Assembly: GCA_020054105.1 (NCBI GenBank)
Contig: JAGVLW010000082.1
Span: 1 to 41,828, forward strand
DNA length: 41,828 bases
Direction: 5' to 3'
DNA from: Alphaproteobacteria bacterium
GTDB taxonomy: Bacteria > Pseudomonadota > Alphaproteobacteria > Rickettsiales > SXRF01
Shown here: positions 16,918 through 25,468 of the stretch, one piece after another
Layout of the letters: each line of letters opens with the position of its first letter
How positions within the stretch are numbered: position 1 is the stretch's first letter
Notes under the pieces: generated by a model
Told to the model about the DNA's origin: nothing
Seen by the model: the letters and a program-made list of their open reading frames with translations, nothing else
The model's database searches: none
Position numbers and translations under genes: made by a program

Positions 16918-17391
16918 CTAAGCTGAGAAAGTGATGCTTTGTTCGCCGGCGGCAGGCGCCGCCGTGGCATCGCCGGTCACGACAGCGGCAGCGGCCGCAA
17001 CGGTTTCTTCCGCCGTCATCCTGGCATCGATTTCCTGCCAGGCTTCGCGCATCTGCTTCAGCTCGGCAACAATTTCATCGCAGGTTTCTGTGCTGTTGGA
17101 GCGATGGATGGAGAAAATGCGGCTGTCGACGGAGGCGTAAAAATTATAAAGCACCTTGGCGATGTCGCCGCCTTTTTCAAAATCGAGGCAGGCCTGCAAC
17201 CCGGCAATCACTTCCGAGGCTTTGATCAGCAGGTTGAAGCGATCCTCGATGCGTTTTTCCTCAATGGCGGTTTTCGCCTGCTGGACGAAGCGGATGACGC
17301 CATCGTACAACAATATGATCTGCTTGGTTTTGGCCAGCGTCTGGGTTGCCGCCGCATAGGCCTGGTATTTGTGCTTTTGTGAAGGCCGCAT
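16918..17391 (-). CDS. fliS: Flagellin export chaperone FliS
   Basis: A 157-aa helical cytoplasmic chaperone that binds the C-terminus of flagellin and prevents premature polymerisation. The FliS N-terminal signature is present: KYQAYAAATQTLAKTKQIIL then LYDGVIRFVQQAKTAIEE, followed by LIKASEVIAGLQACLDFEKGG. The last 30 residues are an Ala/Val/Thr-rich extension (AAAAAVVTGDATAAPAAG) beyond the usual fold. It lies 12 bp downstream of the fliD C-terminal reading frame, the classical fliD-fliS pairing. Confidence 0.92.
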   Translation of the reverse strand: MRPSQKHKYQAYAAATQTLAKTKQIILLYDGVIRFVQQAKTAIEEKRIEDRFNLLIKASEVIAGLQACLDFEKGGDIAKVLYNFYASVDSRIFSIHRSNSTETCDEIVAELKQMREAWQEIDARMTAEETVAAAAAVVTGDATAAPAAGEQSITFSA

Positions 17392-17403
17392 ATTTTTTAT
17401 ATC

Positions 17404-18540
17404 CTAATTATTTCTTGCCTCGTTCGTGGCGGTAATGCTTTGCAGCAGGTTATTGACGCGGGCGATAGCCTGCTCCAATGCCCCGAATTTCGCAAGCAAT
17501 TGTTCACGCAGCCGGTCGACCTGCTCGTTGATCTTGATGATCTGGGCATTCAAGCGGTCGTCGCTGGCAGCGAGCGCATTAAGCGCCACGGCAAGCGATC
17601 CGGTATCGCGGGTAAGCGATGCCTCGACGGCATTATAGACGCGGTCGCCGAAGCCCTGGGTGGCCGTTGCCGTAATATTGGCCGCCGCCGTGCTCGAATA
17701 GAGCAGGTTGAGCCCGGAAAGCGCGCTGGTGTTCGGCGCGATCAGGCTGACGCTGCCGCCGGCATTGACGGTGGCGCTAAGCTGCACCGTCGTCGGCACG
17801 CCGGCAAGCGTATAGGAAGCCGAATAGCTGCCGGTGGCGGTGATGCCGACAGTGGAAAATAACCCGTTCGTATCCAACGCACTCGATTTTAAATTGAATT
17901 GATTGGACTGGCCGGCGACAATCGCGCTGGTAAAGACAAGCCGGAACTGTCCGGCGCCAACGGTTTCCAAAGCAACTGTCACCCCGGTTGATGCCTGCAC
18001 ATCGTTGAACGTACCCACTACCTCACCAAGCGTATAGCCTGCGTCCAAAACGATGGTCTGTCCGTTGATCGTAATCGAGCCGGATTTTATTTGCCCCGGC
18101 CCCGGGGTCGCCGACACGAAAGGATCTTCCTCATCGGCCAGCACCAATACTTGCGTCGTCTGAGTTGCAAACTGGTTTATGCTCAGGCTGAAATTGCTGA
18201 CCGCAAGCGCATTGGTGCGCGAGAAGACCTGCAGATTCGAATTGTTCGACGCGAAGCTGAAAGTGAACGCCTCGCGTACCTCGTCGGGGTCAGTGGCGAG
18301 TACCGAGTCGAGCGTGCCTTCGTCGATGTTGAGAACGTTGCGCACCAGCGGGCTGTCGGCGCTCTTGGGCAAATCGGCAAAGGTAATCGCCGATTTGGCC
18401 AGCGACCCGCTGCTGGCGGCGACGATCATGCGCGAGGTGATGCTGGTGACCTGGCTGGTAATGTCATTGGTGACCTGCCTGAACGAGGCATTATTGGCGA
18501 GCAGGGCGGTGCTGACATATTGACCGCTATCGTCGACCTC
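17404..18540 (-). CDS. fliD: FliD (filament cap) C-terminal part, after an in-frame amber codon
   Basis: This frame continues the FliD N-terminal part in the same phase: the two are separated only by the TAG at 18546-18544. Residues just after it (TEVDDSGQYV, then LLANNASFRQV) are FliD-like sequence with no start codon until the ATG at 18429. From that ATG, 341 residues would be made. The C-terminus carries a helical, coiled-coil-like end (NAQIIKINEQVDRLREQLLAKFGALEQAIARVN, in two pieces) as in FliD D0/D1. Without read-through or correction, this half would lack the N-terminal domain needed for cap assembly. It is followed by fliS. Confidence 0.8.
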   Translation of the reverse strand, partial: EVDDSGQYVSTALLANNASFRQVTNDITSQVTSITSRMIVAASSGSLAKSAITFADLPKSADSPLVRNVLNIDEGTLDSVLATDPDEVREAFTFSFASNNSNLQVFSRTNALAVSNFSLSINQFATQTTQVLVLADEEDPFVSATPGPGQIKSGSITINGQTIVLDAGYTLGEVVGTFNDVQASTGVTVALETVGAGQFRLVFTSAIVAGQSNQFNLKSSALDTNGLFSTVGITATGSYSASYTLAGVPTTVQLSATVNAGGSVSLIAPNTSALSGLNLLYSSTAAANITATATQGFGDRVYNAVEASLTRDTGSLAVALNALAASDDRLNAQIIKINEQVDRLREQLLAKFGALEQAIARVNNLLQSITATNEARNN

Positions 18541-18543
18541 CGT

Positions 18544-19521
18544 CTACTTGGCGACAAACGTTCTGAAATCGTTGTAGCTATTGACGAAATTGACGACGCC
18601 GTCCTTGATCAGATCGGTATCCTGCTTCACGTCGACGGTGAGCTCGGTAAGCGCCGGCGTTGTTTGGAACAAGGTGAATGTCAGCCCGCTCACCACGTCG
18701 GCGATATTGTTGCTCGAGCGGATAATGGTGGTGCCGTTGAGCGAAAATTCCGCATCATCGACTTCCTGCGTATCGGTGATGGTCGGCACCAGGTCGAACA
18801 CATCGTCGGGGTCGACGAGCGACACGACTTCCACATTGGTAAGGTCAAAATTATTGGCGGTGCCGGACTGGGTCGCCACGAACGATAGCTGGTAATGCGT
18901 GCTGTCGACTTTGATGACGCTTGCCACCACACCGGTGTTGCCGGAAACGGTATTGAATTTCGCTGCGACGTTATTGAGTGTGTCGCCGTCGCTAAGCGTA
19001 ATATCGACGCCCTTGAAGGTAAAGGTGCCGGCCTTGAATTCGCCGGCGGCCGGCGCGGTTTTGACCACTGCCGTATCGGCGCTGGCGATGACGAAGCTGC
19101 CGGTCGCCTGTTTCTTGGATTTGGCCAGGCGGGTGATCGAATCGATCGTATAGGATTGCGGCGTCGCGCCGGGGCTGGTAGCGACGGTGACATAGGTCGC
19201 GCCGGTAACCGCCGTGTTGGAAGTGACGCTGGTATTCGTGTAGGTGAAAATATTGCTGGATTGGTTGTTGATCCCGGGAGGATTACGCAAAAAATTGGCG
19301 GCATCTTTGAGTTTGCTAAGCAGTGTTTGAAACTCGCCGAGTACCGCAGCTCTTTCTCCGTTGATCTTGATCCTGTCTTGCAGTTGCGTGGCGGGAAAAG
19401 CCTTAGCGTCGGTCAGCCCCTTGATGATGGACTGGGTGTCCAGACCCGACCCCCCAGTCCCACCAAGAATGGTTCTACCGCCGCTGGAAAAGAAGTTACC
19501 AAGCGTTACTTGCGATACCAT
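18544..19521 (-). CDS. fliD: Flagellar filament capping protein FliD, N-terminal part ending at an amber codon
   Basis: The first 325 residues of FliD, which caps the filament and folds incoming flagellin. The N-terminal region (SGLDTQSIIKGLTDAKAFPA, then LQDRIKINGERAAVLGEFQT) and the Flagellin_IN-like stretch TFKGVDITLSDGDTLNNVAA are typical. The frame stops at TAG (18546-18544) after DFRTFVAK, where FliD homologues normally continue into a glutamine-containing FxxKQT segment. CAG to TAG is a one-base change. The full frame to 17404 would encode about 705 residues, longer than the common 450-550. This may be a real nonsense mutation, programmed read-through or a base error. Confidence 0.88.
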   Translation of the reverse strand: MVSQVTLGNFFSSGGRTILGGTGGSGLDTQSIIKGLTDAKAFPATQLQDRIKINGERAAVLGEFQTLLSKLKDAANFLRNPPGINNQSSNIFTYTNTSVTSNTAVTGATYVTVATSPGATPQSYTIDSITRLAKSKKQATGSFVIASADTAVVKTAPAAGEFKAGTFTFKGVDITLSDGDTLNNVAAKFNTVSGNTGVVASVIKVDSTHYQLSFVATQSGTANNFDLTNVEVVSLVDPDDVFDLVPTITDTQEVDDAEFSLNGTTIIRSSNNIADVVSGLTFTLFQTTPALTELTVDVKQDTDLIKDGVVNFVNSYNDFRTFVAK

Positions 19522-19603
19522 AACTCCCCCTTACCCAGCCCTTGTTTTGTTCCGTATGAGCATGCAATTACTTCATACAGTTCATGCAAAAACCGTGCCG
19601 GAC

Positions 19604-19975
19604 TCAGGCCTTAATTCTGAAGCTCGGCAGTTTGTAAGCACTGCTGGTTGGCTTCAGCGTTACAAGCTCCGGCGAGTAAGTGACTCGTCCATCGCGCAGG
19701 CTGGTGTAGCGGGTAACAAACTGTCCCGACGCATCCTTGAAGATCGTAAAGGTACGATCGCCAAGCGGGTAAACGTTCGGGGCCTCTTGCGACGCCTGCT
19801 TCACCGCCTCATAACGATTCTGCTCAGCCGTCTGCACCTGTATATCCACCTGGGCCGAAAGATTGGCGGGCGGTAATGGTGCAGCAGGTTGCGGAGAGGA
19901 CTTCACTGCCGGCGCAGCTTGCGGCGACGAGAAGCCCTGTATCGCAATCGGTTGTGTTCCAATAATACTGCTCAT
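19604..19975 (-). CDS. FlaG-like small protein between flagellin and fliD
   Basis: A 123-aa protein. The N-terminal 45 residues are Pro/Ala-rich and disordered-looking. The C-terminal part (about 70-123) has short beta-type patterns (RTFTIFKDASGQFVTRY). The position between the flagellin gene and fliD, the size, and the disordered N-terminus followed by a small beta domain all fit FlaG, which modulates filament length in other bacteria. Sequence identity to FlaG is not evident, so the name rests mainly on context. A strong Shine-Dalgarno (AAGGAGGAG) lies just upstream of the ATG at 19975. Confidence 0.5.
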   Translation of the reverse strand: MSSIIGTQPIAIQGFSSPQAAPAVKSSPQPAAPLPPANLSAQVDIQVQTAEQNRYEAVKQASQEAPNVYPLGDRTFTIFKDASGQFVTRYTSLRDGRVTYSPELVTLKPTSSAYKLPSFRIKA

Positions 19976-19997
19976 AATCTCCTCCTTTTCAGGATAG

Positions 19998-20023
19998 CCC
20001 GGGGTGGATTATGCCACCCCGGG
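19998..20023 (-). terminator. GC-rich hairpin after the flagellin gene
   Basis: CCCGGGGTGG pairs with CCACCCCGGG around a 6-nt loop, about 18 bp after the flagellin stop. No U-run follows in the leftward direction, so it may be an attenuator or a 3'-end stabiliser of flagellin mRNA, not a strict intrinsic terminator. Confidence 0.5.
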
Positions 20024-20041
20024 ATTCCCTTTAAAAGGTTG

Positions 20042-22762
20042 TTACTGAATCAGTTTCAGCAAGTTCTGCACCTGCTGGTTCGCCTGGGCGAGTACCGAGA
20101 TACCTGCCTGCAGCTTCACCTGGTTGGTTGCAAAATTGGTTGATTCAAACGCGATGTCAGTATCGAGCAGGCCTGCCCTCGCAGCATCCTGGTTCTGGAC
20201 GCTGGTCTGGATGTTTGCCGCCGCGAAGTTAAACCGCGACTGCAAGGCACCCACGTTGGCACGCAGGCTGGTAAGCGTTGCCAGCGCAGTATCTAAGGCA
20301 ACACTCGCATCCGACGCGCTCAACTGGTCGAGCACGTTAAGCGTTACACCGTCGAACAAGCTGGAGGTGGTCGCGTTACCGATACTGACGCTTAGCGAGT
20401 CGCTCGCGGTCACACCGACCTGGAACGACAGCGACGCCTGACCCGTGCCTACGCCGAACGCCGTTTTAAGGGCGGTCTGCAGCGTTTTAGCCGAGTCTGC
20501 GTTAGCCAGGGAAAGCACGTTACCGGCATTGCGGAACTCCAGATACTTGTTGGGATCCGACGAGCTGATAAAGCGCGTGACAGAGTTGGCGCCGATCTGC
20601 GTACCAAAACTGGAAGCTGCGTAAACTTCCCCGTTGATGGTAAAGCTTATGGTGCCGCTGGTCGAGGAGCCCGTAGGCGCCTGAACAGAAATGCTATCCA
20701 CATTCAGCTTGCTGAAATCGGCTCCTTGATAGCGAACCGAAGTGCCAAGCAGCGAACCGGTGGCATTGTAGCTGGAAACGTCACGCTTCTGGTAGAAGGT
20801 CACGCCGGCAAACGCCGCATCCAGTGCTTTGGCATAAGCCACAGCATCGGCAGTGTTGTCAACCGTAAGGCCGGTACCGCCGCGCAGCCGCACTTTGAAC
20901 GACCCGCCCGTATCCGAAGAGAACAGGATGTCGCCATCGGCAGTCGGGGTGGTGTTGACGCTCAGGGCGGTGTAAGTGATGCCACCTACTATCACACTGA
21001 GATTGGCACGGTTCGAGGCGCCGGCATAGCTAGCCGTGAAGCCCTGAATCACACCGGCAAAGGCAGTGTTGGTCACGCTGCCTGCGTCAATACCCGTATT
21101 GGTTTGGGCAACCAGCGCAGTAGCACTGACGTTAGTCGGCGTCGTGATATTGCTGCCCGAGACAGCGATGGTAATACCGGTAGCGGCGGCAATCACCGTA
21201 GCGTTGTTGGTAGCCTGACGGGTACGAATCACCACATCGGTACCTTCACGAACGGCCTCGAACTGGTCGAACGTGTAGTTTTCCGCTGTGTTACCACGGT
21301 AGGTATTGAGCTTTTCCACCAGGTTATCAAGCGTTTCCTGGAGCGTTGTACCAATACCCACTTCCGACTGCGCGGTCGCAGAACGAACGTTAGTGGAGAA
21401 GGTGAACGCACGGCCGGCAATAGTGACGGATTGCGAGGCAAGGCTTGCCAGGGTTGCCGGCTCACTGAAAGCGATACGCGAAATATTCGCTTTTTGCGAT
21501 TGCGAAGTGATCAGGCTCGATGCATCGCCGGTAGAACCATAGCCGATTACGCCGCCTTGCTGCAAGCCGGTCTGGCTGGCGCCGCTAAGGACAACGTTGA
21601 GCGTGGTCGTACCCGAGGCTACCGCCGCCAGATCGCCGCTGGCCGACAATGTGCCGGTAGCGTTGGCGGACGTACGGAAGTTGACGACATATGCGCCGCT
21701 GGTGCCGGTTATGTAAGCCGTGATGCCGGTAGTACCTGCGTTTGCATTCACACCCGCAACGATTTTACGGAGTGAATCGCTGGCGACTACGGTGTAAAGC
21801 GTAACACCGCCAAGCGTGATAGCACCCGTTGCAAAGTCGTTCACCGAGCTTGCAGTGGCGTTCACATCAAGGCTGGTTACGGCGGTAGCGCCATAAGAAT
21901 AGATCTGCTGGTCGCCGTTGCCGGTTACGGTGTTAACGAACGTACCCGTGGTGCCGCGAACCGCATAAGCATTCTGGCCAAGCGTGCCGCCTGCGCGGGA
22001 CTCGATGGTCAGCTGCGTGCCGTTAGCGGTCGCTTTCAGGCCGGCCAGCAACGCTTTGTTGGCAGCCGTCGGCGCGTTGGCGGACGAATCGTTCTGGACG
22101 TTGTTGATATAACGGGCGATGGCCGCTACCGCTGCTTCGCGGCTTACGATCGTGTCGCCGACAACCACGTTATTGGCGGCCGCCGTGGTGGTAGAAATGG
22201 CCAATGCCAAGGTGACGCCGTTAATGATGAAGGTTTGGGCTACAGCCGGAAGTGCGTTGGCCGCATCGTCGAAGTTGAAGACGAGCGTGCCGGAAGTCGC
22301 TTTATTGGTGTTGGTCACCGCTTTGACCGTATCCGACAGCGTGCCGTTGAGCAGTTTTACGCCGTTGAAGTTGGTCGAGCCGGTAAGGCGGTCGATTTCC
22401 GCTGAGAGCTGTTGGAATTCCTGGTTGAGGAAGCCGCGTGCCGCAGCGTCGAGCGAACCGGAACCCGCTTGCACGGCGATCGCTTTTTGACGTTGCAGAA
22501 TTTCGGTGACCTGCGCCAGCGCGCCGTCGGCCACCTGCAAGAGCGAGGATGCCTGGGCGGAGTTGGTGAGAGCGGTTCTAAGAGTAGCGACGCTGGTTTT
22601 CAGCGAAGTACCGATGGAGAGCGCGGCGACGTCATCGGATGCTTGTACGATGCGGTTACCGCTCGACAAACGCGCGACCGAACTGGACGACGCATTGGCC
22701 GCTGCCGTAATATTCGCTTGCGCGAAATACGCGGAGATATTGGTGTTGATTGAGTTAGCCAT
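20042..22762 (-). CDS. Flagellin, large (906 aa)
   Basis: The filament subunit. The N-terminal D0/D1 is canonical: INTNISAYFAQANITAA, then VARLSSGNRIVQASDDVAAL and a long helix to LTGSTNFNGVKLLNG. The C-terminal D0/D1 is also clear: LRANVGALQSRFNFAAANIQ, then DAARAGLLDTDIAFESTNFA, ending QQVQNLLKLIQ. Between them about 680 residues form a surface region rich in Thr, Ser, Ala, Gly and Val. Most flagellins are 270-500 residues. AGGAG precedes the ATG. It is followed by the flaG-like gene and fliD, and is preceded by fliB, a flagellin lysine methylase, which suggests a methylated filament. The 161-bp upstream gap has no promoter I can assign with confidence. Confidence 0.95.
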   Translation of the reverse strand: MANSINTNISAYFAQANITAAANASSSSVARLSSGNRIVQASDDVAALSIGTSLKTSVATLRTALTNSAQASSLLQVADGALAQVTEILQRQKAIAVQAGSGSLDAAARGFLNQEFQQLSAEIDRLTGSTNFNGVKLLNGTLSDTVKAVTNTNKATSGTLVFNFDDAANALPAVAQTFIINGVTLALAISTTTAAANNVVVGDTIVSREAAVAAIARYINNVQNDSSANAPTAANKALLAGLKATANGTQLTIESRAGGTLGQNAYAVRGTTGTFVNTVTGNGDQQIYSYGATAVTSLDVNATASSVNDFATGAITLGGVTLYTVVASDSLRKIVAGVNANAGTTGITAYITGTSGAYVVNFRTSANATGTLSASGDLAAVASGTTTLNVVLSGASQTGLQQGGVIGYGSTGDASSLITSQSQKANISRIAFSEPATLASLASQSVTIAGRAFTFSTNVRSATAQSEVGIGTTLQETLDNLVEKLNTYRGNTAENYTFDQFEAVREGTDVVIRTRQATNNATVIAAATGITIAVSGSNITTPTNVSATALVAQTNTGIDAGSVTNTAFAGVIQGFTASYAGASNRANLSVIVGGITYTALSVNTTPTADGDILFSSDTGGSFKVRLRGGTGLTVDNTADAVAYAKALDAAFAGVTFYQKRDVSSYNATGSLLGTSVRYQGADFSKLNVDSISVQAPTGSSTSGTISFTINGEVYAASSFGTQIGANSVTRFISSSDPNKYLEFRNAGNVLSLANADSAKTLQTALKTAFGVGTGQASLSFQVGVTASDSLSVSIGNATTSSLFDGVTLNVLDQLSASDASVALDTALATLTSLRANVGALQSRFNFAAANIQTSVQNQDAARAGLLDTDIAFESTNFATNQVKLQAGISVLAQANQQVQNLLKLIQ

Positions 22763-22923
22763 AAAGGACTCCTACATGGATGTTACATTTTCGAAAGCTA
22801 CATGCTTTCAACCGTAAATGAAGGCACTACGACCGACATTACTATCAGTATTACCGTAAACTCATTAAAATACCGTTAACAAGCATTCCGGCGCCTTAAT
22901 TCTACTATCCTCCTGAATTATAA

Positions 22924-24111
22924 TTATATTTCAAGAAGTCCCCGCATCCTGGCTTCCTGGTTCCAGCCAGTCTCTGCATAGATTTGCAAAGAAAAAGCCG
23001 GATCGCCGAGGTGATCCAGAAAACGGGCCAGGGCTTGTACCAAACGCACCACCATTTCTGATGGCAGCCCTGTTTCATGAATAGCACATGCGCACATAAG
23101 TGCAAGCTTAAAAGTTGCCATGCGCACGCCGATGATGGTGATGCGCTCTGACAGTGAATCTCCAAGTCCCGCGAACGGAAACAGCGCCAGCGAAAGCTGC
23201 ATCGCGAGGACGCGCTTGAGGATGGGATCGTATGTTTGCGCGCCTTCCTTTTTCCAAAGCGCGCTTATTTTCTGGTAAGCGGGCAGGCTGTTTTCATCGG
23301 TGTGAATCAATACCTGTTTCCAGTCGAGCGACGCGCAAAGCGCCTGCTCCATTTCGGCGATGGTCTGGCGCAGGCGTTCCGACGGCGGCTTGCGCGTGGC
23401 GACGATCAGGCCGCACAGCGCATGCAGCAGGTTGAACGGGTCGTTGATATTTGGTTGCGCGGGCGGCAGGCTGCCCTCGGCGAGCGACATATATATAGGA
23501 GTGGCTTGCACCCAATCTTTTTTATCGACGCGGTCCAGCGAGCGGGCAACGCTGCCGATGCGCGCGAATATGGTCTCGAAGGGAGCGTTTGCATCCGTCG
23601 CCGCCGCGAGGAACATTTGATGTACCGCCAGCGCATCGTCGCTACTCATGCCGTCAGGCAAACGGTTCTTGAGCGTATGCGGCAATCGCTCCACATCCAC
23701 CTTATTAAAAGCGGGCGCCTGTTCCTGCGCAAAGGCAAGCCGGGCGATTTCCGGGCAGGACAGCGAGGCGGTCATGACGGCCTTCTCGCCGAGCGCGCGC
23801 GTGACCCTGGGATAAAAATGGCAGGCATCGCCGAGAAACTCCGTTCCGTGCGTTTTATGGATGCCGCACAGCCCGCCTTCGAGCTTGACGCAAAAACCGC
23901 TTTGCGGATCCTTGCGCATGATCCACGGCGCATCCGAGTCGGAGCCGTTGCCCGGCTCCACCGCCGCAAGCAACTCCGGCGCATCGCTGCGATAGCGGGC
24001 GAGCGTGGTCTCATCCATCTGCATCGACCAGCCCTTGCAGCATGTATCGGCGCATTTATCGCCTAGGCAGGAAAATGCCGCCAGCACCGGCGCCTGGTAA
24101 ATCTCGGTCAT
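22924..24111 (-). CDS. fliB: Flagellin lysine-N-methylase FliB
   Basis: A 395-aa protein with the cysteine-rich FliB signature: CLGDKCADTCCKGW (15-28), SGFCVKLEGGLCGIHK (about 70-86), GDACHFYPRV and SLSCPEIARLA. In Salmonella FliB methylates surface lysines of flagellin and has a length of about 400 residues, so size fits. The clustered cysteines are thought to hold an iron-sulphur cluster, which is family knowledge and not shown here. It lies directly upstream of the flagellin gene in the same direction, with a spacer of about 160 bp. A family 1 palindrome separates it from the upstream TPR gene, so it may have its own promoter. Confidence 0.9.
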   Translation of the reverse strand: MTEIYQAPVLAAFSCLGDKCADTCCKGWSMQMDETTLARYRSDAPELLAAVEPGNGSDSDAPWIMRKDPQSGFCVKLEGGLCGIHKTHGTEFLGDACHFYPRVTRALGEKAVMTASLSCPEIARLAFAQEQAPAFNKVDVERLPHTLKNRLPDGMSSDDALAVHQMFLAAATDANAPFETIFARIGSVARSLDRVDKKDWVQATPIYMSLAEGSLPPAQPNINDPFNLLHALCGLIVATRKPPSERLRQTIAEMEQALCASLDWKQVLIHTDENSLPAYQKISALWKKEGAQTYDPILKRVLAMQLSLALFPFAGLGDSLSERITIIGVRMATFKLALMCACAIHETGLPSEMVVRLVQALARFLDHLGDPAFSLQIYAETGWNQEARMRGLLEI

Positions 24112-24132
24112 AGGTAAACCCTTTAGGATTCC

Positions 24133-24259
24133 TAGAGCGTTTTGCTTTTAGTTCTGCACAAGGCAACGGAGGCGAGTCGCAGCGAAGTGTACATATTAGT
24201 ACATGAGCAAGACGAGTCCGAACGTTAACGCCGTGCAGGGCTAAAATGAAAATGCTCTA
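24133..24259. repeat. Palindromic element, family 1, copy C (127 bp)
   Basis: Begins TAGAGCGTTTTGC and ends GAAAATGCTCTA, with the shared centre GTGTACATATTAGTACATGA and the GAGTCCGAA block. It is more diverged in the middle than copies A and B. The terminal CTA (24257-24259) is the TAG stop of the TPR gene. It splits the TPR and fliB genes within the leftward flagellar block. Confidence 0.88.
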
Positions 24260-24934
24260 GTGGATAGAGTGTTTGCCGCACGCTTCCAGGCCTTGTAACG
24301 CATCTTCGGCATTGGGCTGGATCGCCAGCGCCTTCCTGAAATACGCCGCCGCCTGGTCGCCCTGGTTGCGTTCCACGAGCAGCTTGCCTTTATGGATATA
24401 GCCCCAATAATAATCGGGGCGCCGCGCGATCACACGGTCGAACATCATCTCGGCGGTGGTCGTTTCGCCCTGCATCAGCAGGCAGATGCCCTCGTGCTCG
24501 TCGATTTCCGGAATGTCCTGTATGGCGCGGGCGCGCGTGAACATCCGCACCGCCTCGTCATACTCGCCCAGCTGCGAATGGCAATCCGCCAGCAATATCA
24601 GCGAAAGATTATTGGTCGGGTCGACGTCGCCGGCCTTCTTGAACGCCTGCGCCGCCTCCTGCCATTTGCCCATGGCAAACCAGATCTGCCCCTGCTGCAC
24701 ATAAAAATCGCACACTTGCGGCGCCAGCTTGATGGCCATGTCGGCGAAGGTCAGCGCCTTCTCGTAATTGCCGGTAACGCGAAAGAGTGACGACATCATA
24801 TGGTAGCCATGCGCGAATTGCGGATCGACGTCGAGCATCTGCCTGCATAGCTCGACGGTGTTTTTCAGGTCGCCGGCGGCGAAGGATTGCTGCGCCTGGG
24901 CGTAGAGACTCTGGGTTTGGGGGGCGGCATGCAT
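24257..24934 (-). CDS. Tetratricopeptide-repeat protein in the flagellar block
   Basis: A 225-aa protein made almost wholly of TPR helices. Repeat-like segments recur about every 34 residues: SLYAQAQQSFAAGDLKNTVE, YHMMSSLFRVTGNYEKALTF, YVQQGQIWFAMGKWQEAAQ, ILLADCHSQLGEYDEAVRMF and GKLLVERNQGDQAAAYFRK. No signal peptide, so a cytoplasmic protein-protein scaffold is likely. It lies 9 bp after fliW and before fliB, which suggests a flagellin-handling or modification role; that is inference. Its stop codon is supplied by the palindromic element. Confidence 0.85.
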   Translation of the reverse strand: MHAAPQTQSLYAQAQQSFAAGDLKNTVELCRQMLDVDPQFAHGYHMMSSLFRVTGNYEKALTFADMAIKLAPQVCDFYVQQGQIWFAMGKWQEAAQAFKKAGDVDPTNNLSLILLADCHSQLGEYDEAVRMFTRARAIQDIPEIDEHEGICLLMQGETTTAEMMFDRVIARRPDYYWGYIHKGKLLVERNQGDQAAAYFRKALAIQPNAEDALQGLEACGKHSIH

Positions 24935-24943
24935 GGGAATATC

Positions 24944-25429
24944 CTAGCTGAGCATGTGTTGCACTTTATAACTGTCGGACTGGAAGACATGCTGAATGCC
25001 GACGCGGCGCTCGACGTCGACCAGAAGCGGCGCGCGCGCATTGACCGAAAGCTTCACCTGCCCCGGCGAGCGATGCACCGACACAATCAGCAGCATGGCG
25101 AGATTGGCTTCGGCGATCTGCAATTCATTGCAGGCGGCGCGAATATCATCGAGCGAAAGGATGGCGTTATGGATTTCCAGCGGCAGCGCGATGAACGCCA
25201 GCGCCGACTCGTCGAGCGATTGCAGGATTTTGAACTGCTGCATTTTCTCGGAAGGGAAGTTTGCCAGTATGTAGTTCGATTTGTCGGGAAGGCCGAGCAG
25301 TCCTTTTGGGAAGGCAATCGCCTTGCTGAGATCGACGCTGATCTCGCCGAAACGCGACTGGATGGTTTCCATGAGCGGCAACTCCGACATGCCGGCATTG
25401 CCGGCGACTGAAACCTGATGATTCATCAT
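24944..25429 (-). CDS. fliW: Flagellar assembly factor FliW
   Basis: A 161-aa protein of the FliW family, which binds flagellin and antagonises the translational repressor CsrA. Signature segments are ETIQSRFGEISVDLSKAIAF, then FPKGLLGLPDKSNYIL and the late NARAPLLVDVERRVGIQHV. I start at the ATG at 25429, which has GGAAG just upstream, not at the frame's first ATG at 25447; an ATG immediately after is also possible. csrA, often next to fliW, is absent from this window. Confidence 0.9.
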   Translation of the reverse strand: MMNHQVSVAGNAGMSELPLMETIQSRFGEISVDLSKAIAFPKGLLGLPDKSNYILANFPSEKMQQFKILQSLDESALAFIALPLEIHNAILSLDDIRAACNELQIAEANLAMLLIVSVHRSPGQVKLSVNARAPLLVDVERRVGIQHVFQSDSYKVQHMLS

Positions 25430-25468
25430 ATGTCTTCCTATTCTCATCGCAGCGCGATGTCAGTTAGT

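Noticed and set aside
18544..18546. Genome-wide recoding of TAG as a sense codon
   Set aside because: TAG ends many intact genes in the window (flgE, fliK, fliS, flgI, the O-methyltransferase, the LOG gene), so the fliD amber is a local event.
22763..22923. A sigma54 promoter upstream of flagellin (GGCGCCGGAATGC on the minus strand)
   Set aside because: The GG to GC spacing is one base short of the -24/-12 consensus and neither half is good; not supportable.
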